Assembly: GCA_024233875.1 (NCBI GenBank)
Contig: JACKPB010000010.1
Coordinates: 1 to 64,000 of the forward strand
Source of the DNA: Leptospiraceae bacterium
GTDB taxonomy: Bacteria > Spirochaetota > Leptospiria > Leptospirales > Leptospiraceae
Direction: 5' to 3'
DNA: 64,000 nucleotides
The number at the start of each line of letters is the position of its first letter. Position 1 is the first letter of the stretch. Of the stretch, positions 17,691 through 26,070 are shown in pieces. A program made the translations under genes and the position numbers. The notes below the pieces were generated by a model. It saw only the letters and a list, made by a program, of their open reading frames with translations, did not search any database and was not told the origin of the DNA.

Positions 17691-18322
17691 CCCATATTTT
17701 TTACCTTTGGAAACACTCAGACATTTGAGTCGAACTCAAAAACTTTAGAATAAAAAAGTTTATGAAATTAAGAAAAAATACGTATAGAGATATGAATTGA
17801 AATCATAAAAATAAGTGATACTTAATTTCAAAAAAAATTTGCGTATTCACTATTCCTTCAGAAACCAAAAGGCTTTCTATCTTATTTACTCACAATACTC
17901 AAAGAAGCGAAATTTGAGGTTGCAGGGAGCCTGCCGGCAGCTTGGGCTATCGCCCAGACCCATATTTTTATTGATTTATTAGCAAAAAATGATTTTGATT
18001 TTAAACTAAAAAAAATTAGAAAAATAAAATACTGCGTAAGATGAGATATTTAGAAAAATGCAATTATTTCAGAGATCCGGTTTATTTCAATGTAGTATTT
18101 CCCGGATTTCTAATCACAATTGAAATAAGTAGTAGAATATTGATTTCAAATTGAGTATAAGCGGATTAGAAATCTGGGCATTTGAAGATCCACAGAATGT
18201 TTTAAAATTATCTTGAATTTTTATTGATTCTAATTAGATTCGATTGAATAGGAAATCTATTTTGATATGTTTACAAATCCAATCCATTCCCGGTCATTAC
18301 TAAAGCTACCCCTGGGAGACAA
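17691..18322. other. Intergenic region (632 bp) containing repeat B copy 1
   Basis: No gene seen. It contains the hairpin-plus-tail element of repeat B (17916-18045). The rest is AT-rich, and the promoter of the SpoIIE phosphatase gene should lie near its end. GGGAG at 18311-18319 is the ribosome site of that gene. Confidence 0.6.
17916..18045 (+). repeat. Repeat B, copy 1
   Basis: In order: AGGGAGCCTGCCGGCAG with the perfect palindrome CTGCCGGCAG (17931-17940), a short hairpin TGGGC-TATC-GCCCA, then an 88-bp AT-rich tail (17958-18045) starting ACCCATATTTTTATTG and ending TGCGTAAGATGAG. By base-by-base reading the tail matches 37743-37830 with 2 mismatches in 88. No coding capacity. Confidence 0.85.
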
Positions 18323-20419
18323 ATGAAATTATTTCGTAGAAAAAGATTGAGAGAGTTATATATTTTAGCTCTTCTGATCACCATTCTGATGTCTTACCTC
18401 TTTTATTTGAACGATTCAAATAATTATTCCAGAAAGGTTTATGCCCGAAATGGTGTGATCGATTTAACAGATTGGAATCTTCATCGAGAAATCAAATTAA
18501 AATTAGTAGGGAGTTGGGAATACTATCCAGATGAATTATTAAGTTTTGAAGAAATAAAAAATCGAGACTCAAAGAGTAAAAATTATTTCCATTTCCCGGG
18601 AATTTGGACTAAGGATATCTGGAGTTTGCATTCTGATGTAGGGAATGGGTTCGGAACCTTTCGATTAAAAGTCCTCCTTCCACGTCAGGAAATGCAATTG
18701 GCTTTGTATTCTCAGGAACAGGCAACCGCTTACAGGTTCTTTATAGAAAACATGGAGTTGGGAGGAGCGGGAAGAGTTGGAAAGTCGAAAAAAGATTACC
18801 TACCTTTAACAGTTCCAAGTATCTTCTTTTTTGATACGTATAAAAACGAGATCAATATAATTCTGCAAATCTCTAACTTTGATCATAGGAAAGGTGGTCC
18901 GAGGAAAAACATCTATCTCGGAACTCAGTCAAATCTATTAAAACTAAAATCTGATGAGTCTCAAAGGGATATATTTGTATCCGGAATTCTCTTCGCATTC
19001 ATTCTTTATCATATAAGTATATTTATATATAGAAGAAGAGAAATCACTAATTTCATATTTTCTATATTTTGTTTGATTGTTTTTTTAAGAGTATTGACTA
19101 CAGGTGAAATTCTTTTAGTTTCCATTTTTCCCTTCATAAATTATGAAATTTTAATAAGGGTAGAATACTTCTCATTATTCACCGGGTCTGCTTTCGGAAT
19201 GCACTTTCTCAGGTTAGTCTTTCCCTATGATTTTCCTGCTCGATTCATTAAAATATCTTATATCAAAGCACTTGTTTTCAACCTTCTCTTATTCACTTCT
19301 ATTAAATTTTTTACTTACTTTTTACCAATATTTCAATTCATTATGTTTATTGAAATCGTATTCGGTCTGAGCTTTTTGGTTAAGTCTATTCGCAAGAGAA
19401 GAAAAAATTCGTTTTTTATTTCCCTCGGTTTTGTGCCGGTTATCCTGTTTACAATTAATGATGTCCTTTATTCCAATGATCTGTTAGATACGGGTTATTA
19501 TTTGCATTATGGATTTATGATTCTTTTGTTTTTTCAGAGTTTCATACTTTCTTTTAAGTACTCGAAAATCATGGATCTAAACGAAGAGCTAAATGATAAC
19601 TTAGAGAGAAAAGTCCTACGTAGGACGGATCAATTGAAGAAAGAGATTCAGGAAAGAAAGGTTCTGAATGATGAATTAGAAGAAACGATGCGAATCATTT
19701 CAAGAGATTTAAAATTAGCTCAAAAAATTCAGGAAAAAATTCTTCCCCGAAAAACAGGAGGAGATACATTTTTTGAATATGTGTATGAATATATGCCTCT
19801 CCAGATAGTCGGAGGTGATTTTATAAACATAGAAAAGTTTGATGGTAAACTTAGATATATGATCTGCGATATTACAGGTCATGGGATTCAGGCATCCTTA
19901 ATTACGTTTATAATCAAAAGCGAGTATGAAGAATTGAAAATGAAAATTGAAACTCCGCATGAAATCCTGCTGGAATTGAATTATTTGTTTCTTTCGAAAT
20001 ACCGTTCTCTGGAACTCAATTTTCCTTGTTTCATAGCAGATATCTTTTTCAAAGAAGAAAAATTGATATACTCATCCGCCGGATTTCCCGAGCAATTTGT
20101 AGTCGGCAAGAATCGGGTAGAGGGGTTGGGCGCGACATCACCTATGCTCGGATTTCCTATTCGTGAAATGTATCAGGATAGAGAGGTAGAGTTTCCTTCC
20201 GGTTCAAAATTCATTTCCTTCTCAGATGGAATCATAGAATCTCAAAACCGGGCTATGGAGTTTTTCGGAAACCAAAACTACAAGAAAATGGTGGTAGATA
20301 TATTAGATAATAATGATATACGAAATGCTCTGGATATTATCTTAAAAAAAGAGGAGCAATTTCGAAATGGTTCTCCCCGGATGGATGATTTGACTATATT
20401 CTTACTGGAAAAGTATTAG
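18323..20419 (+). CDS. 7TM (7TMR-DISM-like) SpoIIE/RsbU-type protein phosphatase
   Basis: 698-residue membrane sensor with a PPM-type Ser/Thr phosphatase output. A first membrane helix (11-30) precedes an extracytoplasmic beta-rich domain (about 40-200, LVGSWEYYPDELL and FPGIWT like DISMED2). Then come about seven membrane helices (210-410), a coiled coil (420-485) and the SpoIIE domain (490-698). The metal-binding acidic residues are in VGGDF (about 497), CDITGHG, SFSDGIIES and MDDLT. Such proteins usually dephosphorylate anti-sigma-factor antagonists (partner switching). No STAS or anti-sigma gene is adjacent, so its partner lies elsewhere. GGGAG lies about 5 nt before the ATG. Confidence 0.9.
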   Translation: MKLFRRKRLRELYILALLITILMSYLFYLNDSNNYSRKVYARNGVIDLTDWNLHREIKLKLVGSWEYYPDELLSFEEIKNRDSKSKNYFHFPGIWTKDIWSLHSDVGNGFGTFRLKVLLPRQEMQLALYSQEQATAYRFFIENMELGGAGRVGKSKKDYLPLTVPSIFFFDTYKNEINIILQISNFDHRKGGPRKNIYLGTQSNLLKLKSDESQRDIFVSGILFAFILYHISIFIYRRREITNFIFSIFCLIVFLRVLTTGEILLVSIFPFINYEILIRVEYFSLFTGSAFGMHFLRLVFPYDFPARFIKISYIKALVFNLLLFTSIKFFTYFLPIFQFIMFIEIVFGLSFLVKSIRKRRKNSFFISLGFVPVILFTINDVLYSNDLLDTGYYLHYGFMILLFFQSFILSFKYSKIMDLNEELNDNLERKVLRRTDQLKKEIQERKVLNDELEETMRIISRDLKLAQKIQEKILPRKTGGDTFFEYVYEYMPLQIVGGDFINIEKFDGKLRYMICDITGHGIQASLITFIIKSEYEELKMKIETPHEILLELNYLFLSKYRSLELNFPCFIADIFFKEEKLIYSSAGFPEQFVVGKNRVEGLGATSPMLGFPIREMYQDREVEFPSGSKFISFSDGIIESQNRAMEFFGNQNYKKMVVDILDNNDIRNALDIILKKEEQFRNGSPRMDDLTIFLLEKY

Positions 20420-20422
20420 TAT

Positions 20423-20506
20423 CTCACCTCACGCATTTTGTGTTAAAAATGAGTTAAATGATGGGGATCAGTCTGCAAAAGTTGGGGACTCATCGTCACC
20501 AAACCC
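20423..20506 (+). repeat. Repeat B, partial copy 3
   Basis: Begins with CTCACCTCACGCA, the inverse-complement-like counterpart of the TGCGTAAGATGAG end of repeat B. It contains the hairpin GTTGGGGACTCATCGTCACC, which shares GGACTCATCGTC with copy 2 at 37727. The AT-rich 88-bp tail is absent and is replaced by an unrelated AT palindrome. Confidence 0.55.
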
Positions 20507-20509
20507 CTA

Positions 20510-20548
20510 TGTAACTATTAAATATATTGGATATATTTAATAGTTACA
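20510..20548. repeat. Perfect 18-bp AT-rich palindrome
   Basis: Left arm 20510-20527 (TGTAACTATTAAATATAT), loop TGG, right arm 20531-20548 exactly complementary. It lies between convergent genes and abuts the partial repeat B copy. It could be a terminator for the phosphatase gene, a protein-binding site, or part of the repeat element. Confidence 0.7.
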
Positions 20549-20592
20549 ATGAAGTTAATGAATCCCTAAGCAGAATTGATCTCTAATCTACA

Positions 20593-20624
20593 CTTGTACT
20601 CAAGTTTCAGATATTGAGTACAAG
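20593..20624. terminator. Possible terminator hairpin between convergent genes
   Basis: Perfect 11-bp inverted repeat CTTGTACTCAA / TTGAGTACAAG with a 10-nt loop, just past the stop of the minus-strand gene at 20633. No strong T-run follows on either strand, so its terminator role is tentative. Confidence 0.4.
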
Positions 20625-20632
20625 AAATAGAA

Positions 20633-20959
20633 TCAGAAACTTTGGGAGGTATAGGGAATCTTTCTGTTGTCTAAATATTGTTTGATTCTTGAAAAACTAT
20701 CAAATCCCGAAAACCGTTTTTGCAAAACTCTTAAAAACTTTGAATTGTTTAGTCCTCTTCCCAGGCTTTTTTTAAACAAATTCAGCGAGTCTGATGGAAC
20801 GGAAAGAGAATATTCATTATCGTAATCATCCAGAAATTTCTTGACTTCTTCGCCTCTATCATATCCCTGAACGATAAGGTTTTCATTCTCATCCAGAAAT
20901 GTAGATATCTCTATATTTAAATCTTCTGAGGAATGTTTGTAAAGTGAGATTTTTTCCAT
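20633..20959 (-). CDS. Small protein of unknown function
   Basis: 108 residues, acidic in its first half (STFLDENENLIVQGYDRGEE), with FLDDYDNEYSLSV followed by a basic half (KKSLGRGLNNSKFLRVLQKRF). No signal, membrane segment or known domain. The codon pattern and a clear domain-like layout suggest a real gene. It stands alone between the repeat-rich region and a gene-free stretch. Confidence 0.6.
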   Translation of the reverse strand: MEKISLYKHSSEDLNIEISTFLDENENLIVQGYDRGEEVKKFLDDYDNEYSLSVPSDSLNLFKKSLGRGLNNSKFLRVLQKRFSGFDSFSRIKQYLDNRKIPYTSQSF

Positions 20960-21351
20960 AATAAACCGTTATAAAAAAAGTTAGAAAGTATACCCTGAAA
21001 TAAAACTACTACTGTCCAGGGGCTGAAATCGATAAGAGTGAATGAAGTCCGGCTGGAGAGTGAACCGGAGAAACATCAAAACCTCTCTACCAAACCAAAG
21101 TCCTTCAATGGAACTTTGATCAGGAAAGATTATATTGTGATAAAAAAATTAATCAAGATTTTTTTAAAAAAAGTTATAAAAATTAGTACATTTTTGATAA
21201 GAAAATTAGAAATAGTTTAAGATGAGAAAAATATCCAGCAAGAGTTATGGCAATTAAAAGATAATATTAGACTGTTTAAAAATAATTAGTGTTCATGATT
21301 ATTTTTTTTTAGAGAAATTAATTAATCTAATAAACGAATGGATAAGAATAT
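20960..21351. other. Intergenic region (392 bp), nothing recognised
   Basis: AT-rich. A 60-codon GTG frame at 21038-21220 has no Shine-Dalgarno and a Lys/Ile-rich low-information translation; I do not call it. No repeat or RNA gene seen. Confidence 0.5.
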
Positions 21352-22419
21352 TTAATTTTTATTTTCCTGCAATCTACGCATTCTATCCTGAAGGGAAAGC
21401 TCATTGAACAAATCTTCCAGATCCCCATCCATGATAGCAGAAAGATTGTGGCTAGTGTAGTTGATTCGGTGGTCAGTCAATCTTCCCTGGGGAAAATTGT
21501 ACGTACGAATTCTTTCCGATCTATCGCCGGAGCCGACCATCTGTTTTTTTAGTGCATCCGAACTGGCTTTGGATTCCATTTCTTTCTTTTCTTGAATCCT
21601 TGCCCTGAGTATTCGAAGTGCCTTATCTTTATTCTTGAGCTGAGACTTTTCATCCTGGCAGGAGACTACAATCCCAGTAGGGATGTGAGTGATCCTAACC
21701 GCTGAGTCCGTAGTATTTACGGACTGACCTCCGGGACCGGACGATCGGAATACATCTATCCTGAGTTCGTTTTCATTGATATGGAGTTCTGATTCTTCCA
21801 CCTCGGGAAGAACTGCAACAGTAATGGCACTTGTATGAATTCTTCCGCCTGATTCTGTTGTCGGAATCCTCTGAACGCGGTGTGCACCCGGTTCAAATCG
21901 AAAGGCATCGTAAGCATTTTCATTTTCAATCGAAAAGATGATTTCTTTGAAACCACCCAGTCCGGTAGGGCTGGAATCCACTACATCATATCTCATCTTT
22001 TTCTTCTCGGCGTACTTGGTGTACATTCGAAAGACATCAGAGACAAATAAGGCTGCCTCCTCACCACCTGTACCGGCCCGAATTTCAATTAGAATATTTC
22101 TACCTGAATTGGGGTCGGGAGGAAGAAGCATCAATTCTAATTCTTCTGAAAGTGAACTCAATCTCTCCTCGCTTTCTTCTATTTCAGATTTCAGCATTTC
22201 TATCATCTCCGAATCTCTTTCTGTTTCAATCAGAGCATTCGCATCCTGAAGGTCCCGATCTACTTTTAAGTATTCTTCAATTTTTTGATAGATGGGAGTT
22301 AGGCGGGATCTTTCCTTGGAAAGTTCTTTCATCTTTTGGGGACTGAGATTTTGAGGAGAGAGTAATTCTTCGTCGATTTTCAAATATTTTTGTTGTAATT
22401 TGAGTAACCTGTCTTTCAT
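21352..22419 (-). CDS. prfA: Peptide chain release factor 1
   Basis: 355-residue class I release factor that reads UAA and UAG in the ribosomal A site and triggers peptide release. The catalytic GGQ is at 230-232 (SSGPGGQSVNTTDS). The tripeptide anticodon region reads RIPTTESGGRIHTSA, i.e. P-x-T as in RF1 and not SPF as in RF2. Length and layout are normal. No prmC methylase gene is adjacent. It is divergent from the membrane-protein gene at 22470. Confidence 0.97.
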   Translation of the reverse strand: MKDRLLKLQQKYLKIDEELLSPQNLSPQKMKELSKERSRLTPIYQKIEEYLKVDRDLQDANALIETERDSEMIEMLKSEIEESEERLSSLSEELELMLLPPDPNSGRNILIEIRAGTGGEEAALFVSDVFRMYTKYAEKKKMRYDVVDSSPTGLGGFKEIIFSIENENAYDAFRFEPGAHRVQRIPTTESGGRIHTSAITVAVLPEVEESELHINENELRIDVFRSSGPGGQSVNTTDSAVRITHIPTGIVVSCQDEKSQLKNKDKALRILRARIQEKKEMESKASSDALKKQMVGSGDRSERIRTYNFPQGRLTDHRINYTSHNLSAIMDGDLEDLFNELSLQDRMRRLQENKN

Positions 22420-22469
22420 GATTGAATAGCAAAATAAAGGTTCAATTTTTTTAAACTCATATTCTATTC

Positions 22470-23075
22470 ATGGAAAACAATTTTGAAAACTTTCAAACTT
22501 TTTCTGATCAAATCTTAGATTTACTCATAGATTTGGACTCCTATCAGAGTCCTTATGCAAAAGCAGTTGGAGATTTAGAAGAAATCATCACTCCCTTGGT
22601 TCGAAGCTATTGTATGAAATCAGTGGCTATCAGTTCGGTTTCCTCTATTCTACCCGGATTGATCGGTGGTTTGGCTGTTGTTCCTGAGGCTATTCTTCTT
22701 ATCAAATTGCAATCCCGATTGGTCAAGGATATAGCCATCCTTTATGGAAAGGAAAAGTATCTTACTAAAGAAATCATTCTCTATTGTCTATTCAAGCAAA
22801 GTAGGATCGATTTATTTGAAAAAACAGTCAAAATGACAGGAACCCGAATGATGTTTCGGTCATTCAGTCTCGATGTTTTGCAAATTCTTTTGAAGAAAAT
22901 TGGTTTCGAAACAGAGAAAAGAGGAATTTTTAAATATTCAAAGAGAGCCGCTTCCCTCATTGGTTCTGTTTTGGGTGGGGCAGTTTCCTATGCAGACACA
23001 AGAATCGTCGGGACTACCGCCAAAATCGTCTTTTCAAAAGAGATTCATATTCTTGAAGATTCCGATGAAATCTAA
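22470..23075 (+). CDS. Hydrophobic-segment protein (EcsC/DUF697-like), function unknown
   Basis: 201 residues. The middle (about 50-90) is a hydrophobic hairpin SVSSILPGLIGGLAVVPEA followed by LIKLQSRLVKDIAILYGKE. This arrangement recalls EcsC and DUF697 proteins, in which a Pro/Gly-rich membrane hairpin precedes a helix with Q and the dipeptide YG. A second glycine-rich hydrophobic stretch (LIGSVLGGAVSYADTRIVG) lies near the C terminus. Probably membrane-associated. Followed after 9 nt by a lipoprotein gene on the same strand. Confidence 0.65.
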   Translation: MENNFENFQTFSDQILDLLIDLDSYQSPYAKAVGDLEEIITPLVRSYCMKSVAISSVSSILPGLIGGLAVVPEAILLIKLQSRLVKDIAILYGKEKYLTKEIILYCLFKQSRIDLFEKTVKMTGTRMMFRSFSLDVLQILLKKIGFETEKRGIFKYSKRAASLIGSVLGGAVSYADTRIVGTTAKIVFSKEIHILEDSDEI

Positions 23076-23084
23076 AACCCGGCT

Positions 23085-24191
23085 ATGAAACTCTTATTTC
23101 TTATATTTCTGGTATTTTTTTCATCCTGTTCCGAGGAAACTGAAGAAGGTCTGGAATCCATTGATCGTTTGATAGAAGACGAAAAGTACGACATTGCCAA
23201 GGATAGATTAAAAGAAAAATTATCATCCCGTAGAAAACAGGACGAAGTCATATCCCGCAAAAGACCCGTCGAACCGAGATTCTTAGAACTTTCCAATGAT
23301 AGGAATCGAATTGTCTGGACAGAGGAAAAGACTATTATCTTTCGGGATCTAGCCAATCCACTGGTCAAAACTGTAGTTTTTTCTCAGGTTCCTTCGAATC
23401 TCAGCATATCCTCAGACGCTGAGCACGCTGTGGTTTCTTTCCCTCTTCCCAGCGGAGCCGGATGCAGGTTGGTTGCAGTCTCCCTGGTGGAAGCCAAAGA
23501 ATCCTATATGTCAAATTCTTATGTCTCGTGTTCTCATCATGGGGCCATCAATTACGATGGAAATATGATCTATTACTTTATAGATGATAGTCTCTATTCA
23601 GAAAAGACATCCGAACCCAAAACTGCAAAACTGATTTTGGATAAGAAAAATTTCCCCCCCCCAGCAGAATCGATCAAGAATCGGTACAGGATATTTCCAA
23701 TAGGAAAGACTTTTGTGATTTTTTCCGGAAATGGGGGTAGCTACAAACTCTACTGGCTGGATCCTAAAAAAAATACAATAGAGCTTCTATCTGAAGAGAT
23801 AGCTACACCCAAAATTTACTATGGTACAGGTAAGAATGGTTATCTAATTGTAGGAAAAATCGGAGACCTATACATTCAGGAGATGAAATTTTCAGCCTTC
23901 GGAAAACCTCTTCTTTCCAGAAAGATTTCGATCGGTCCCGAAGAAACAATTTCCTGGCCGATCTCTGTACCTGATGAATTTATTTCTACTGACAAAGGCA
24001 CTTTGTTTCTCTGGACTGTTGGGAAAAAAAGAAAGCGATACCCAATTCTAGCTAGCCGATTTTGGGTAGCTGCCAGAGATCAAATCATTTATGAGGACAA
24101 GTTGAATGATCTGGTACTGGTGAATTTGGATTTCTCAGAAACAGATTGGAGAACTTTGGAACTTTATAAAAACCTAACTGAAACTGATTAG
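23085..24191 (+). CDS. Lipoprotein, possible beta-propeller
   Basis: 368 residues with a signal peptide and lipobox FSSC (Cys 15). After an acidic helical stretch (20-60) the rest is beta-rich with repeated strand pairs (for example NRIVWTEEKTIIFRDL and YRIFPIGKTFVIFSGNGGSY), suggesting a WD40-like or other propeller fold. No catalytic motif seen. Probably cotranscribed with the preceding gene. Its stop overlaps the end of the convergent small cysteine protein gene. Confidence 0.75.
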   Translation: MKLLFLIFLVFFSSCSEETEEGLESIDRLIEDEKYDIAKDRLKEKLSSRRKQDEVISRKRPVEPRFLELSNDRNRIVWTEEKTIIFRDLANPLVKTVVFSQVPSNLSISSDAEHAVVSFPLPSGAGCRLVAVSLVEAKESYMSNSYVSCSHHGAINYDGNMIYYFIDDSLYSEKTSEPKTAKLILDKKNFPPPAESIKNRYRIFPIGKTFVIFSGNGGSYKLYWLDPKKNTIELLSEEIATPKIYYGTGKNGYLIVGKIGDLYIQEMKFSAFGKPLLSRKISIGPEETISWPISVPDEFISTDKGTLFLWTVGKKRKRYPILASRFWVAARDQIIYEDKLNDLVLVNLDFSETDWRTLELYKNLTETD

Positions 24192-24373
24192 GCTGCTTTT
24201 TCTTGTGCTTTTAGAAAGATTTTACAGGTCTCGTGCTTCTTGGAAGAACAAATGGTAGTAAGAGAATTCATGTCCGCATCACTCAGAAAATCTTTTCCAC
24301 TTGGACACTTGTCCATTTTTTTTATATAGAGAGGGCATACTGGATGCAATTCATTGCTCTTGATTTCATTCAT
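24188..24373 (-). CDS. Small four-cysteine protein
   Basis: 61 residues from the ATG at 24373. The cysteines are arranged C-x9-C and C-x7-C (VCPLYIKKMDKC and ICSSKKHETC), so a metal or Fe-S site or disulfides are possible. No signal peptide. No clear Shine-Dalgarno precedes this ATG; a longer version starting at 24430 is possible, but its extra 19 residues look non-coding and contain a TTGACA promoter-like hexamer. Lies downstream of the six-gene minus-strand cluster and may or may not be cotranscribed. Confidence 0.55.
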   Translation of the reverse strand: MNEIKSNELHPVCPLYIKKMDKCPSGKDFLSDADMNSLTTICSSKKHETCKIFLKAQEKAA

Positions 24374-24472
24374 AAAAATTACATTGTTATTAGAAATCAA
24401 AATTGTCAAGCTAGAATACTCAAAAGGCATTCAGTGAGAATCAAAAAAAATGAAATTATCGAATGAAAAAAA

Positions 24473-25630
24473 TCAAAGATTCAAATTTAAAATGGCAGAA
24501 TGGTAATCTTTATCAACAAATTCCTGTCTTATAGATTTGATACCATAGCTACTCCAGCCATCCAATTCGAGATCATAAAACTCACCCTTGAAAAATATTT
24601 CTATGTAATACTTACTTGGGAAATATTGAAATTTACCCGAAATTCCATACTTAGACCAAAGAGCTTTTGGAGACAAAAGGTTTTCTGACTCCTGGAAAAT
24701 TGCTTTGGAATCGTATCTCGGATCTCCGGAGATATGATTGTCCGACCAATCAATGTTAGAATTTGCTAATTTAAAGGATGGTGAAATCCAAAGATCGGTA
24801 TTGTAAACCTGTTTGGTATAAAATTTGTTATGCAGGGAATCGCTTGAAAAGATAATCACCACTTTATTTGTGAATCCCGGCATTGGATTGCTGGATGGAG
24901 GGATCACACCTCCGACCATAATTTCTTTTTCAAAGGTATAGAGTTCATTTTTCTCGAAAATATTGGCAATTATTCCTTTTTTATCCAACATTATAGATAT
25001 GTCTTTCATCTCACCCTGGTCTATAATAAGTTCGTTATTGGAAATATTAGGGTTGGGAAGCACTATTGATCCCGCCAGAATGTTTACATTATAAGACGTT
25101 GCCAATCTCCTGAAAGTTTCTACATAAGCAGATCTCATTTTCTCTGATTTCTGAATGAGTAATGATTTTGCGAGAGGGATCGGAGAATCTGAAGTGAATT
25201 CTGTATTGTTTTTTTGATAAAAATAATTCGAAATTTTTAGGTAATTTTGAATTTCTTTCCAGGATTTAGCTGAATAGATTTTCTTTTTTTCTTCCATTAA
25301 GAAAAGGGGAGTTGCAATGTGTTCCGGGAAAACCAATAGAGTTCGATCTTTAATGAACCCGCTTTGTTTTGCTTTGATAACATAGAATTCCAGTTTGTCA
25401 TAAAATCTTTCGGGAGTTGAATAATCAACGGGAGTCATGAAAGTCTGGATTCCTACTATATTGCCTACCTTTCTATCCTGACCCATACTGGAGATATAGG
25501 TCTTCTCATTTTTCAAAGTAAGAGTTTGATATTCAGAATCTGTTAGATCGGGATCCGAGTTTGTGTAGGCATAATAAATGCTGTAGGATATAAAACTAAA
25601 AAATAAAATGAGTTGGAAGAAAAATCTCAT
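24473..25630 (-). CDS. Nitrilase-superfamily-like membrane-anchored protein lacking the catalytic Cys
   Basis: 385 residues with one N-terminal membrane anchor (about 4-22). The body resembles the carbon-nitrogen hydrolase fold: a catalytic-type Glu in LLVFPEH, the nitrilase strand NVNILAGSIVLPNP, and a Lys in FEKNELYTFEKE. Where the nucleophile should be (consensus C-x-D) I read VVIIFSSDS, so the Cys appears replaced by Ser. It may therefore be a non-hydrolytic relative or use Ser. Overlaps the Nudix gene by 4 nt (ATGA) and is the last of six packed genes. Confidence 0.65.
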   Translation of the reverse strand: MRFFFQLILFFSFISYSIYYAYTNSDPDLTDSEYQTLTLKNEKTYISSMGQDRKVGNIVGIQTFMTPVDYSTPERFYDKLEFYVIKAKQSGFIKDRTLLVFPEHIATPLFLMEEKKKIYSAKSWKEIQNYLKISNYFYQKNNTEFTSDSPIPLAKSLLIQKSEKMRSAYVETFRRLATSYNVNILAGSIVLPNPNISNNELIIDQGEMKDISIMLDKKGIIANIFEKNELYTFEKEIMVGGVIPPSSNPMPGFTNKVVIIFSSDSLHNKFYTKQVYNTDLWISPSFKLANSNIDWSDNHISGDPRYDSKAIFQESENLLSPKALWSKYGISGKFQYFPSKYYIEIFFKGEFYDLELDGWSSYGIKSIRQEFVDKDYHSAILNLNL

Positions 25631-26070
25631 TTAGAAAACCTCTGTAAGTACAATTGAACAGCTTCAAGCATATATTCTGAAAATAATTCTTCGGGTTGAA
25701 ACGTACGAACGTCAACCCACTTAAAAAAATCATGCTCATCTGAAATTTGAATCTCTCCGGAGAGATATTCGACGTGATAACCCAGAATCACACAGGGATG
25801 ATTGCCCAGATTCACTCTGTGTTTGTGAATTAGGATGATTTCGGGATTGATTTCTACTTTGATTTCTTGTCCTAGCTCTTCGGAAATTTCCCGCTTCAGA
25901 CTCCAGAGCCAATCATTATAAAACTCATCCTCATTCATTCGTCCTCCGGGAAGGTCACCTTCACCGGATTTCCTGTCTTTCATGACAAGAAGGTTGTTCC
26001 CATTTCGAATGAATGCCTTTTGGGTGATTTGAAAAAATCCGTGCTCGCTCAAATCAGTTTCTTCCCCCAT
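25627..26070 (-). CDS. Nudix hydrolase
   Basis: 147-residue pyrophosphohydrolase that cleaves a nucleoside diphosphate linked to another group. The Nudix box is seen as GGRMNEDEF followed by LKREISEELG, with a three-residue insertion between the first Glu and the REUxEE core, as in one common subclass. All metal-binding Glu residues are present. No signal peptide, so cytoplasmic. Overlaps the SAH-hydrolase-like gene by 22 nt and the nitrilase-like gene by 4 nt, strongly suggesting co-translation. The substrate may be a product of the neighbouring dehydrogenase-type enzymes. Confidence 0.9.
   Translation of the reverse strand: MGEETDLSEHGFFQITQKAFIRNGNNLLVMKDRKSGEGDLPGGRMNEDEFYNDWLWSLKREISEELGQEIKVEINPEIILIHKHRVNLGNHPCVILGYHVEYLSGEIQISDEHDFFKWVDVRTFQPEELFSEYMLEAVQLYLQRFSK

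Noticed and set aside
17916..18045. Repeat B as an insertion sequence
   Set aside because: No transposase gene and no clear target duplication in any copy; kept only as a non-coding repeat.
21038..21220. 60-codon GTG reading frame in an intergenic region
   Set aside because: No Shine-Dalgarno, Lys/Ile-rich low-information translation, no family resemblance.
24374..24430. Longer start for the four-cysteine protein
   Set aside because: The extra residues lack a ribosome site and contain a TTGACA promoter-like hexamer.
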